DNA of 9,171 bases from Desulfosporosinus sp. (GCA_003513495.1 DOPM01000012.1:26103-35273); one strand, 5' to 3'. Numbered from the stretch's first letter, positions 1-6,069 are shown. Notes: generated by a model from the sequence alone, not told the origin. Translations and numbers: made by a program.

Positions 1-896
1 CCCATGCCTCCGTAATAAAAAGGCCCTTCTGGAAAACTCGGAGAAGCACAACTTATGCATTGCATGTCAGCCTTATCAATGCACCAGTTCACACCGTTAT
101 TCCATTTAAGGAGAGGACAACTGAAAGTGGTTTCAGGTCCTTTACAACCAATACCTCTATAGCAGCCAAAAACACCGTATTGATCCGCCATTGCTGAATG
201 ACGGCGAGGACAATTATTGTGGACTGTCGTGGGATAATATTCGACTGGCCTACCATCACTATCCAGTTTGGGTATGCCTTTGGTTAACAAAGTTACAATC
301 GTTCCAACCATGGTTTCCGGATGAGCCGGACAAGCTGGTAAATTTATGATTGGTTTTTGTGTTCTCCCATTCAAAACTTCTTTGACTGTCTTAATACCTG
401 TGTAAATCGACGGTTTGACTACTCCTCCATAAGAAGCACAGGTGCCTATGGCCAGAATATATTTCGCTTTTGGTCCTAATTCATTCACCGCATCGAGCAT
501 GGTCCAATTTTTTCCTTTTTTGTCTGCAATAACACAATAATTACCATTTGTGCTTGTCGGAATACCGCCTTCGATACAGAGAATAAATTCCCCTTTATAA
601 GCAGTCGATGTGTCAATGATTGAAGTAACAGCCAGATCACCTGCTGCGGTGGCAAGATTAGGATGATACTTAACGCTGATTTGGTTCAACAGCACATCGT
701 CGATTGTGGTCGGCTGGGTGGCGTTAAGTAGAGAAATAGAACAACCCGTACACATGGAACCTTGCAGCCAGATAACCGGCGGGCTGGTACTTGCAGCCAA
801 AACCTCCTCAACTTTGATTAGATCTAAAGAAGTGAGTCCTAAAGCCATAGCAGATCCGGCAGCCCACTTCATAAAATCTCGTCGACTAATTTGCAT
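1..896 (-). CDS. [NiFe] hydrogenase small subunit, Tat-exported, 3' end outside window
   Basis: This is the electron-transfer subunit of an exported uptake-type [NiFe] hydrogenase (HyaA/HupS/HynB family). It passes electrons from the NiFe site of the large subunit through three Fe-S clusters. I translated 298 residues with no stop before the left edge. Residues 4-10 (SRRDFMK) are a twin-arginine signal followed by a hydrophobic stretch. Proximal cluster ligands are C49, C52, C153 (GTCASYGG) and C189 (LPACP). Distal ligands are H226, C229, C245 and C251. Medial ligands are C260, C272, C280 and C283. C272 sits where [3Fe-4S]-type enzymes have proline, so a [4Fe-4S] medial cluster is likely. The two extra proximal cysteines of O2-tolerant enzymes are absent (G51, G158), so this is a standard-type enzyme. 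The start is set by GGAGGT 7 nt upstream and by the Tat signal. The large subunit would be expected next, off the left edge. Usual family length is about 350 residues or more. Confidence 0.96.
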   Translation of the reverse strand, partial: MQISRRDFMKWAAGSAMALGLTSLDLIKVEEVLAASTSPPVIWLQGSMCTGCSISLLNATQPTTIDDVLLNQISVKYHPNLATAAGDLAVTSIIDTSTAYKGEFILCIEGGIPTSTNGNYCVIADKKGKNWTMLDAVNELGPKAKYILAIGTCASYGGVVKPSIYTGIKTVKEVLNGRTQKPIINLPACPAHPETMVGTIVTLLTKGIPKLDSDGRPVEYYPTTVHNNCPRRHSAMADQYGVFGCYRGIGCKGPETTFSCPLLKWNNGVNWCIDKADMQCISCASPSFPEGPFYYGGM

Positions 897-963
897 ACTA
901 TAACCTCCATTTTATAAGCATTTATTAAACTAATTTGTTTTTTATCTATCTGTAAAGTTAGGG

Positions 964-972
964 TCACCTCCT
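964..972 (-). promoter_or_regulatory. perfect Shine-Dalgarno-like sequence without a start codon, near the predicted mRNA 5' end
   Basis: The minus strand reads AGGAGGTGA, a full match to the 16S rRNA anti-SD region, but no ATG, GTG or TTG follows at usable distance. The hydrogenase start is about 68 nt further on and has its own GGAGGT (904-908 region). The element lies about 7-10 nt from the transcription start predicted from the -10 box at 985-990. In Bacillus such 5' 'stab-SD' sites stabilise mRNA by ribosome binding. That role here is inference. Confidence 0.4.
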
Positions 973-984
973 ATCTATATTTCA

Positions 985-1037
985 ATAATAGGCTATTAGT
1001 TTGAATATCCTTTGAATAAAAGTTCACGTTTTTGTAA
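985..1037 (-). promoter_or_regulatory. promoter of the hydrogenase small subunit with three 11-bp-phased direct repeats
   Basis: On the minus strand the -10 box is TATTAT (985-990). It is preceded by exactly 9 nt, then TTCAAA (1000-1005), TTCAAA (1011-1016) and GTGAAC (1022-1027), each 11 bp from the next. TTACAAAAACGT lies directly upstream (to 1037). There is no TTGACA-like -35 box; the repeats occupy that place. That is the layout of promoters activated by OmpR/PhoB-type regulators. The same block precedes hyaD and tatC. The predicted transcription start is near 978, giving a leader of about 80 nt. Confidence 0.75.
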
Positions 1038-1099
1038 TAATTGAGTGATTGTTATGATTAAATCCTTATACATGCCTTGAAATGGAATGAAAGGCATAA

Positions 1100-1214
1100 G
1101 AAAAAGACCATGAAGGAAACGCCAGGCTTCAGCCCGTTTTCTCAACCTTCATGGTCTCAGCCTTCTTAGTAAATAATTTTCCTGCGCCCTGTTTTCATCC
1201 TGGGGACGTGTTCA
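1100..1214 (-). repeat. intergenic repeat, copy 1
   Basis: About 110 bp that recurs in the same orientation at about 5937-6051. The first part is a long hairpin (1105-1157). The second part, on the plus strand, contains GCGCCCTGTTTTCATCC and GGGGACGTGTTC. The copies differ by scattered substitutions and a few 1-bp indels. Both lie between minus-strand genes with the hairpin positioned as a terminator. GGGGACGTGTTC resembles intergenic REP-type sequences common in Firmicute genomes, but that identity is only a suggestion; no transposase or target-site duplication is visible. Confidence 0.75.
1105..1157 (-). terminator. terminator-like hairpin in repeat copy 1
   Basis: AGACCATGAAGG (1105-1116) pairs perfectly over 12 bp with CCTTCATGGTCT (1146-1157). 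Inside, AAACG (1117-1121) pairs with CGTTT (1135-1139) and GGC with GCC around TTCA. On the minus strand the stem is followed by TTTTTCTT, so it should end transcription coming from the cassette or the two-component genes before the hydrogenase promoter. Confidence 0.7.
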
Positions 1215-1231
1215 CGAGGCTGGGATAGCGG

Positions 1232-1254
1232 AAAAACCCGCGAACACAGCCGGG
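1232..1254 (-). terminator. possible terminator after the DUF2269-like gene
   Basis: On the minus strand CCCGGC and GCGGG form a 5-bp GC-rich stem with one bulged G, followed directly by TTTTT (1232-1236). It lies about 90 nt past the restored stop codon of the DUF2269-like gene. The stem is short, so confidence is low. Confidence 0.35.
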
Positions 1255-1342
1255 CGGTCCTCAGCCTCGCATTGATTGCGCTCCTATACCGTCATCGCAG
1301 GACAGGGTTCGCTCGGTCGAGGCCGAGCAGGAATTGCTGCAT

Positions 1343-1862
1343 CTACGGTTGCAACCCTGTACGCTGCTCGTGCTGCTTACGCCACCCATAGCGGGTCATG
1401 CCCCGCGGCTTGTACACCGACAGTGTCGTGGTTACGAGCAACACCAGCAAGCCAACCCCCGGCGTGGAGGAGTTGGCCCTGCAGCCCGCCGAGATTGGCA
1501 CTGCCCGTCTCCGCCGCTACGTCTGCTAGGAAGCTCACTGTCTGCATGTTCCCCAATAAGACTTTGGTGGCAAGGATGGTTAGCAGGAGTTTGATAAGGA
1601 CCCAATAGTACCGGAACAAGCCCCACTCGGTGCCCAGTGACATGACAAGCCCGGTTAGCAGCGAGGCGAGGGCTAACGGGACGATGGCGAACCAGCCGCT
1701 CAACTCCATCGCGATCCAGGCGGCACGTACCGTCTGAGCATCCTGGCTGGTCAGAGCGGCGACGACGAGAGCTAGGTAAGCAACGACTGCGCCGAGCCAG
1801 CCGACCGAGAAAGTGACATGCGCGGTGAGCGCGAACTTGCGGAGGCCGGGTGTCATGGTCAT
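1343..1862 (-). pseudogene. DUF2269-like integral membrane protein, frameshifted near its 3' end
   Basis: As sequenced the open frame runs 1862 to 1377 (161 residues) and ends in a tail without membrane character (residues 136-161). Removing one G from the run of five at 1456-1460 restores a hydrophobic fourth helix (LLVLLVTTTLSVYKPRG) and a basic C-terminus, stopping with TAG at 1343-1345, for 172 residues. The restored protein has about four membrane helices (roughly 12-38, 53-75, 84-104, 133-148) and the GWLGAV motif of a family of small bacterial membrane proteins that I know only as DUF2269-like; function unknown. The start ATG overlaps the stop of the upstream gene (ATGA), so the two are translationally coupled. 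The gene is GC-rich: 38 of 60 bases in 1681-1740 are G/C, against 22 of 60 in 3421-3480 of the kinase gene. This suggests transfer. The break may be a sequencing error. Confidence 0.75.
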
Positions 1863-2077
1863 AGCTGTTTCACTCCTTGTTCTATGCCGCTGGAGGACGG
1901 CATGTGACGACTTGGGCCGTGTTTACCACCGCCGCCGGTGAGTTTCAGGATGACAAACAGCAGGATCAGGACGATGGCGATGATCCCAGACACCTTCACC
2001 CAGCGTGGTGTGCTTGGTGGTCGATCCTCGGTCGGCCTCACGCCGGTGTCGCTGTTGGAGTTTGGTAATTTACTCAT
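1859..2077 (-). CDS. 72-aa single-helix membrane protein, first gene of the GC-rich cassette
   Basis: This small protein has a polar, proline-rich N-terminus (residues 1-26), one membrane helix at about 27-46 (SGIIAIVLILLFVILKLTG) and a glycine/histidine-rich tail (GGGGKHGPSRHM). The tail might bind metal, but that is speculative. Its function is unknown. Similar short proteins preceding a DUF2269-like gene are familiar from high-GC bacteria. The start at 2077 is chosen because AGAGGAGG ends 7-8 nt upstream. An upstream in-frame ATG at 2138-2140 lies inside the promoter repeat and cannot be used. The first nine or so codons are AT-rich and the rest GC-rich, as if the foreign gene had been joined to local promoter and ribosome-site DNA. 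The stop overlaps the next gene by 4 nt. Confidence 0.75.
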   Translation of the reverse strand: MSKLPNSNSDTGVRPTEDRPPSTPRWVKVSGIIAIVLILLFVILKLTGGGGKHGPSRHMPSSSGIEQGVKQL

Positions 2078-2122
2078 TGAGTTATCCTCCTCTTTGTTTT
2101 CATGATCTCTTAGTGCAAAATC

Positions 2123-2155
2123 AGTATAGCAATGTTTCATGAACAGACGATGAAC
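2123..2155 (-). promoter_or_regulatory. promoter of the GC-rich cassette with tandem GTTCAT operator
   Basis: The minus strand has GTTCAT twice, 11 bp apart (2150-2155 and 2139-2144). Reading the hexamer as TTCATN, exactly 9 nt separate the second copy from a TATACT -10 box (2123-2128). The operator begins only 7 nt after the kinase stop codon. The same layout precedes the response regulator gene, so this cassette is probably controlled by the adjacent two-component system. The pattern resembles a PhoB box (11-bp direct repeats, -10 about 10 bp downstream). Confidence 0.7.
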
Positions 2156-2161
2156 AGAGGA

Positions 2162-3583
2162 TTACTCTTCTTCATGTTTTTTTGATTTGTTCTGAGCTAT
2201 AGGGAGTGTAAAAGTAAAGGTAGTACCTCTTCCTACTTCACTTTCCACTTGAATCTCGGTTTGATGAAGATCTAAAATGTGCTTAACAATGGACAAGCCG
2301 AGCCCTGTACCTGCCTTTTTAGTTCGGGCTCTATCTGCTTTATAAAATCGTCCCCAAATAGATTCAATGTCCTCTTGCCTGATTCCCGGTCCATAATCCC
2401 GAATTGAAACCACCGCTTGTTCTTCTTTTTTCAAAATCACTTCGGCAGAACTATCTTGTGAGGAAAATTGTACTGCATTTTGAATCAAATTGACGATCAC
2501 TTGATCAATCCGATTCGGATCAGCAAATACGTGGATGTCTTGTGCTTCTTCCGATATCAATTCCACATTGACTTGGTTTTTCACAAATTCAGGTTCCATG
2601 CGAGCCAAGACTTGGCGAACTAGTTCCGACAAATTAAAGATGACAGGTCGGATTTCGAGCTGCCCTGCTTCTATTCGGGCCATATCGAGAAGATCATTTA
2701 CCAGCTTAATCATTCGCTCGGTTTGTTCTTTCATAATCGTAAAATAATGGCGTTTTCGTTCGTGGGGGATCGTATCATCCAGAAACGCCCTGACAAACCC
2801 ATGAATTGATGTAAGAGGAGAGCGCAAATCGTGGGAAACATTGGCAACAAAATCCTTCCTCATCTGATCCAAGCCCGACAACTCCTGAGCCATATAATTG
2901 ATCGTCTCCCCCAATTCTCCCAGTTCATCACGCGTCTTGATATTAACTCTTTGATCAAAGTGTCCCCTAGCGAGATGGAGGGCAACCCCATTCATTTCCC
3001 GAAGTGGGGCGGTAATTCTTCTAGAAAGGTAGTAGGTAAAAAAGCCTGTAATGGCAATAGAAATAATAGAGGCCAATACAAACAAGTACTTCATTTGGTT
3101 AAACTCTCTTTCCAGTCCATAAGAAACCATGACAATTGCTTTTTCTTCAATCGATGCATCTCTGTCAATCGGAGAAGCCACTATAAATATATGTTGATCG
3201 TCATACTCTTCCAACATCTTGTGGGTAGGTTGTTTCTCTCGCAATACCTCACGAATGATTTCTCTATCCACATTAAAAGAATCATCGCCAATTTGGTATA
3301 ACAATGTGCCGGATTCGTCGTATAAGTAAAAAGCCTTATCCTGTTTGGCAATACTGAGCTCAAGAGATGAAATGATAATCTCCCTGCTCCAGCCGTTGTC
3401 ATAAGATTTTTTGATATATTGAACCACCGTATGTAATTGGTTACGATCTGCACTTTGATGTTTATTGATTAGATCGTTCAGAAACAGCAAATGGGAAGCG
3501 ATGGCAAACACGAAAAACGATACGAATAATATCAGGATATATGTGATCAACAGCTTCCAAAAAACGCTTTTTCTTCGTATCAC
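2162..3583 (-). CDS. membrane sensor histidine kinase (PhoR/ResE/WalK-like)
   Basis: This sensor autophosphorylates and passes phosphate to the response regulator encoded just upstream. Its 473 residues carry a first membrane helix (about 10-35), an extracytoplasmic sensor region of about 130 residues, a second helix (about 165-186) and a HAMP linker (about 187-240). A HisKA domain has phospho-acceptor H251 in NVSHDLRSPLTS. The HATPase domain has the N-box around N369, DYGPG at 396-400 and GTGLGLS at 425-431. The start is GTG at 3583, not ATG, with GAGGTGG 8 nt upstream. It overlaps the restored stop of the response regulator by 4 nt (GTGA), so the pair is translationally coupled. The ligand cannot be told from sequence. 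The gene is complete and in frame, unlike its partner. Confidence 0.95.
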   Translation of the reverse strand: MIRRKSVFWKLLITYILILFVSFFVFAIASHLLFLNDLINKHQSADRNQLHTVVQYIKKSYDNGWSREIIISSLELSIAKQDKAFYLYDESGTLLYQIGDDSFNVDREIIREVLREKQPTHKMLEEYDDQHIFIVASPIDRDASIEEKAIVMVSYGLEREFNQMKYLFVLASIISIAITGFFTYYLSRRITAPLREMNGVALHLARGHFDQRVNIKTRDELGELGETINYMAQELSGLDQMRKDFVANVSHDLRSPLTSIHGFVRAFLDDTIPHERKRHYFTIMKEQTERMIKLVNDLLDMARIEAGQLEIRPVIFNLSELVRQVLARMEPEFVKNQVNVELISEEAQDIHVFADPNRIDQVIVNLIQNAVQFSSQDSSAEVILKKEEQAVVSIRDYGPGIRQEDIESIWGRFYKADRARTKKAGTGLGLSIVKHILDLHQTEIQVESEVGRGTTFTFTLPIAQNKSKKHEEE

Positions 3584-4270
3584 TGGTTGTCCACCTCAAA
3601 TTTATATCCAACTCCTCTTATGGTTTTTACCATCCAATAAGGGTTGGAGTCCCCCAATTTTTCTCGAATCCGTTTGATATGCACATCGACTGTTCGGATC
3701 CCCCTCAAAATCCAAACCCCATATTTGATCCAACAGCTGCTGACGTGTGAACACTTGATTTGGATGCGAGGTGAGAAAATACAGCAACTCCATTTCCTTG
3801 GGTGGCAACACGATCTCCTGTTTCTCACAGGTCACCTTGTATTGTTTAAGGTCAATCTTCAACAAGGGAATTTCAATGATCTCATTTGCATCTAACATCG
3901 GATTGGCTCGCCGCAGTACCGCTTTTATCCTCGCCATCAGTTCGTTCGGATCAAAAGGTTTCACCAAGTAGTCATCCGTTCCTAGGTCGAAACCTTTAAG
4001 TTTATCGCAGTTTTCGCCTTTCCCGGTCAACATAATAACGGGAGTTTTATCAAATCTCCTTATTTCCTTGCAAACTTCCCAACCGTCCATTTTAGGCATC
4101 ATAATATCGAGAATGACAAGATCAGGAGGGTTATCATAAAACATTTCCAGTCCTTTCATTCCATCGTTTGCAACGTTAACGATATACCCGCTTTTTTCTG
4201 CATATAAAGTGATCAACTCACAAATATAAGGATCATCTTCAATGACTAGAACTTTAACTTGCTTGCTCAT
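3580..4270 (-). pseudogene. OmpR/PhoB-family response regulator, frameshifted in the DNA-binding domain
   Basis: The receiver domain (about 1-118) is intact: acidic E11/D12/D13, phospho-acceptor D55, T82 and K104. The winged-helix domain starts near 130 but changes frame after residue 190 (GLDFEG), at GAGGGGGATCC. As read, the frame ends at 3602 in an unrelated tail. In the neighbouring frame the family's normal end follows (RTVDVHIKRIREKLG ... RGVGYKFEV), stopping at 3580-3582 with the GTGA overlap to the kinase start. Loss of one G from 3700-3704, or restoration of two bases (GATC to GATATC, giving EGDIRTVDVH as in homologues), would repair it. The repaired protein has about 229 residues. 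Unrepaired, it lacks the recognition helix. The start at 4270 fits AAGGGG 6 nt upstream; ATGs at 4273 and 4288 are less well placed. Confidence 0.9.
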
Positions 4271-4296
4271 CATCGGCCCCTTAATCATTTACATCA

Positions 4297-4329
4297 ATAT
4301 TAGCATCTATTTATGAACAGAAAATGAAC
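4297..4329 (-). promoter_or_regulatory. promoter of the two-component system with tandem GTTCAT operator
   Basis: On the minus strand GTTCAT occurs at 4324-4329 and again at 4313-4318, 11 bp apart. A 9-nt spacer counted from TTCATA follows, then TAATAT (4297-4302) as the -10 box. The transcription start should be near 4290. Sitting upstream of the regulator's own gene, it suggests autoregulation. Confidence 0.7.
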
Positions 4330-4351
4330 AAAATAAAATACTACCAGCCAT

Positions 4352-4368
4352 GTTCACATTGTGTTCAT
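4352..4368 (+). promoter_or_regulatory. second, oppositely oriented GTTCAC/GTTCAT pair
   Basis: The plus strand has GTTCAC (4352-4357) and GTTCAT (4363-4368), again 11 bp apart, 23 bp upstream of the autoregulatory site and pointing the other way. No plus-strand gene follows and no -10 box sits at the 9-nt spacing. It may be an auxiliary or looping site for the same regulator. Confidence 0.5.
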
Positions 4369-4450
4369 GTTTCTTAAATAGACGAAGGAATAGCCCATGT
4401 GGTTTTAGACGACAATCAAAGTAAAAAAGTTAGGCTTATTAAATGATAAG

Positions 4451-4483
4451 GAGAACAGACAGCATTTAAAGCTGCCTGTTCTC
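4451..4483. terminator. strong hairpin after the SHOCT gene
   Basis: GAGAACAGACAGC (4451-4463) pairs with GCTGCCTGTTCTC (4471-4483) over 13 positions with one A/C mismatch and a 7-nt loop ATTTAAA. It begins 17 nt past the SHOCT gene's stop. The minus-strand tail (CTTATCATTT) and the plus-strand tail (TTCTT) are only modestly T-rich, so termination may be weak or bidirectional. Confidence 0.6.
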
Positions 4484-4499
4484 TTCTTGCATGGGATAC

Positions 4500-4760
4500 T
4501 TACTTATTTTGCAGTATATCACGACGGTGGTTATATTCTTCTGTATCAAGTTCACCGCGAGCATACCGTTCACGTAAAATGTCCAGAGCATCCCCCCGGC
4601 CACCCGTCTCATTTGGGGCGTGTTTGCCTATACGCCGAAATAGATAAACCCCGAGGACGAACAAACCTATCCAAAAGATCATTTGAATTGCCATACCGAT
4701 TAAGCCCATCCACCAATAACCTCCACCGTAAGTACCATAGCCACCCCATCCATTCATCAT
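4500..4760 (-). CDS. small SHOCT-domain membrane protein
   Basis: About 86 residues from the chosen start. A Gly/Trp/Tyr-rich N-terminus (NGWGGYGTYGGGYWW) precedes one membrane helix (about 15-40). After a basic linker comes a C-terminal SHOCT domain (ALDILRERYARGELDTEEYNHRRDIL), the short helix pair typical of this family. SHOCT proteins are common in Firmicutes beside membrane or metal-related genes; their biochemical role is unsettled. The ATG at 4760 lies 10 nt after AGGAGG and is preferred; the ATG at 4769 is only 1 nt from that site. The gene appears to be a single unit with its own terminator. No TTCAT-type promoter with the spacing of the other genes is visible upstream. Confidence 0.8.
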   Translation of the reverse strand: MMNGWGGYGTYGGGYWWMGLIGMAIQMIFWIGLFVLGVYLFRRIGKHAPNETGGRGDALDILRERYARGELDTEEYNHRRDILQNK

Positions 4761-4870
4761 AGTTTGCATTCCTCCTTTATTTAACCCTAAAATTATCTCA
4801 TGAATTAGACTTGCACGTTATTGTTATTTTTTACAAAGTTTAATAAGAAAATGCAACCGATCATAATTAA

Positions 4871-5887
4871 TCAGGCATTTTCTAGATGCAAAACCTTCCA
4901 GAATAAGTATGAGATCCCCCAGCTAATGATGAACAAAACAACCAGCACATAACCCATATTGCCAAAGTTCAAATCCATAACCCACTGCCATTGGCCGTAG
5001 TTTAACCCTAGTTTAGTGATAAGAATTTGCCCCAACTCAATAATTCCAATAAACAAGGCAGCAACAACGGACAGTCCGGTGACTGTAAGGTTGTAATAGA
5101 TTTTGCGCAAAGGTGTGGAAAAGGCCCAGTTATAGGCTGTGGTCATAAACACTCCATCAGCGGTGTCCATTAAACTCATTCCCGCCGCAAACAGAATTGG
5201 CAGAGCCAAAACTGCACCCACAGGGATCGATTGAGTAGCCGCGTTAGCTGAGATTGCAAGCAAGGCCACCTCTGATGCCGTGTCAAAGCCCAATCCAAAT
5301 AGAAAACCAAGCGGGTACACATGCCAGCTTTTAGTGATAAGGCGGTAAAGTGGTCCACAGAAACGGGATATTAGCCCTCTGCTTAAAAGAAGTTGGTCTA
5401 AGTTATTATCATTATATTTCCCTTCACGCATTTGGCTAAACAGCCGATAAAGATCGGCCCAAATGTACAGGTTTAAAATTCCGATGAGAATCAAAAAGCT
5501 TCCTGAGACAGCAGTGCCAATCAGACTACCTACTTCTTTCAGTTGAGGAATGTTTTGTTGTGCCCAGTTCATCGATACTACTGTAACTATGGTCATAACC
5601 AAGACAACTGACGAATGGCCCAGCGAGAAATAGAAGCCTATTCCTGTAGGGTCTGATTTTTCCTGTACCATTTTCCGTACTGTATTATCTATGGCCGCAA
5701 TATGGTCTGCATCAAACGCATGCCTGAGTCCAAGAGTATAAGCTAAGAAGCCAAGTCCCAATAATTGCGGATAATTGCCAGCGTTGAAGAACAGTAAACT
5801 CAGTCCTAGTATGTGTATTCCTAATACGGCACTGCCGTAGCGGAGCCACTTGGCTCTGCTTATTCCGTCATATTTGCGATCAGTCAT
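4871..5887 (-). CDS. NiCoT-family nickel/cobalt permease (NixA/HoxN type)
   Basis: A secondary transporter of the cytoplasmic membrane that imports Ni2+ and sometimes Co2+; nickel is the metal of the [NiFe] active site. The 338 residues match the usual family length and show about eight membrane segments. Signatures are RHAFDADH (55-62; the HX4DH nickel motif), LGHSSVV (89-95) and GLGFDTASE (198-206). GAGGG lies 9 nt before the ATG. The placement between a hydrogenase protease and a hydrogenase subunit argues for nickel supply to the hydrogenase, though cobalt for corrinoids cannot be excluded. Immediately upstream is repeat copy 2, whose hairpin should isolate this gene from the hyaD transcript, so it probably has its own promoter in 5888-5940. 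I see no convincing NikR operator or metal riboswitch. Confidence 0.95.
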   Translation of the reverse strand: MTDRKYDGISRAKWLRYGSAVLGIHILGLSLLFFNAGNYPQLLGLGFLAYTLGLRHAFDADHIAAIDNTVRKMVQEKSDPTGIGFYFSLGHSSVVLVMTIVTVVSMNWAQQNIPQLKEVGSLIGTAVSGSFLILIGILNLYIWADLYRLFSQMREGKYNDNNLDQLLLSRGLISRFCGPLYRLITKSWHVYPLGFLFGLGFDTASEVALLAISANAATQSIPVGAVLALPILFAAGMSLMDTADGVFMTTAYNWAFSTPLRKIYYNLTVTGLSVVAALFIGIIELGQILITKLGLNYGQWQWVMDLNFGNMGYVLVVLFIISWGISYLFWKVLHLENA

Positions 5888-5936
5888 GATATTATCCCTC
5901 TTTCCCGATATTTAAATGCTTATGTTATTTCTTAAT

Positions 5937-6051
5937 AAAAAAACCATGAAGGAAACACCAGGCTTCAGCCTGTTTTCTCAACCTTCATGGTCTTAGCTTC
6001 TTGGTATATAGTTTATCCAGCGCCCTGTTTTTATCCCGGGGACCGTGTTCA
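5937..6051 (-). repeat. intergenic repeat, copy 2
   Basis: Same element and orientation as at 1100-1214: hairpin, then on the plus strand AGCGCCCTGTTTTTATCC and GGGGACCGTGTTC. It fills most of the gap between hyaD and the nickel permease gene. The two copies bracket a 4.7-kb block containing the permease, SHOCT, two-component and cassette genes, so homologous recombination between them could delete that block. Confidence 0.75.
5943..5991 (-). terminator. terminator-like hairpin in repeat copy 2
   Basis: ACCATGAAGG (5943-5952) pairs with CCTTCATGGT (5982-5991). Inside, AAACA (5953-5957) pairs with TGTTT (5971-5975) and GGC with GCC. The minus strand continues with seven T residues, a classical Rho-independent signal about 80 nt after the hyaD stop. 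Confidence 0.8.
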
Positions 6052-6069
6052 GGAAAGCAAGCTTGCGCT

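Larger units (their letters stand above)
897..1342. other. 446-bp gene-free region between the hydrogenase gene and the GC-rich cassette
   Basis: From left to right this stretch holds the hydrogenase leader and promoter (897-1037), AT-rich DNA with nothing recognisable (1040-1100), repeat copy 1 with its terminator-like hairpin (about 1100-1214), and a GC-rich tail (1215-1342). The tail belongs in composition to the cassette on its right. It contains a likely terminator and an imperfect inverted repeat, CGAGGCTG at 1214-1221 against CAGCCTCG at 1262-1269. Open frames on the plus strand here are antisense to the cassette or lie in the tail and have no coding character. Confidence 0.7.

Noticed and set aside
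706..903. Plus-strand 65-codon frame opposite the hydrogenase small subunit.
   Set aside because: It is antisense to a clear gene with signature cysteines; the same applies to the plus-strand frames at 1276-1608, 2831-3301, 4487-4762 and 8333-8769.
898..921. Possible leader peptide (MLIKWRL) ending one base before the hydrogenase start.
   Set aside because: No ribosome site precedes it and its codons include the hydrogenase ribosome site, which explains the sequence.
1856..1874. The minus strand at the DUF2269-like start (GAAACAGCTATGACCATGA) equals the E. coli lacZ start used in cloning vectors.
   Set aside because: It also encodes the end of the upstream gene and the ATGA overlap, the match stops at once on both sides, and no other vector sequence is present. 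Chance is more likely than vector contamination.
4380..4427. A plus-strand frame reading IDEGIAHVVLDDNQSKKVRLIK that looks protein-like.
   Set aside because: It is only 22 codons, has a stop just upstream, and lacks a ribosome site and a recognisable homologue. At most it is a degraded remnant.
4780..4830. Possible member of the TTCAT promoter family before the SHOCT gene (TGCAAG-N5-TTCATG).
   Set aside because: One hexamer is poor and no -10 box lies at the 9-nt spacing.
5888..6051. Riboswitch (nickel/cobalt or c-di-GMP) before the nickel permease gene.
   Set aside because: The structured part is a repeat also found before the hydrogenase promoter and ends in a T-run. I could not match it to known riboswitch consensus elements.
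1100..6051. Composite transposon bounded by the two repeat copies.
   Set aside because: There is no transposase, no terminal inverted repeats and no target duplications; the enclosed genes include ordinary low-GC ones.
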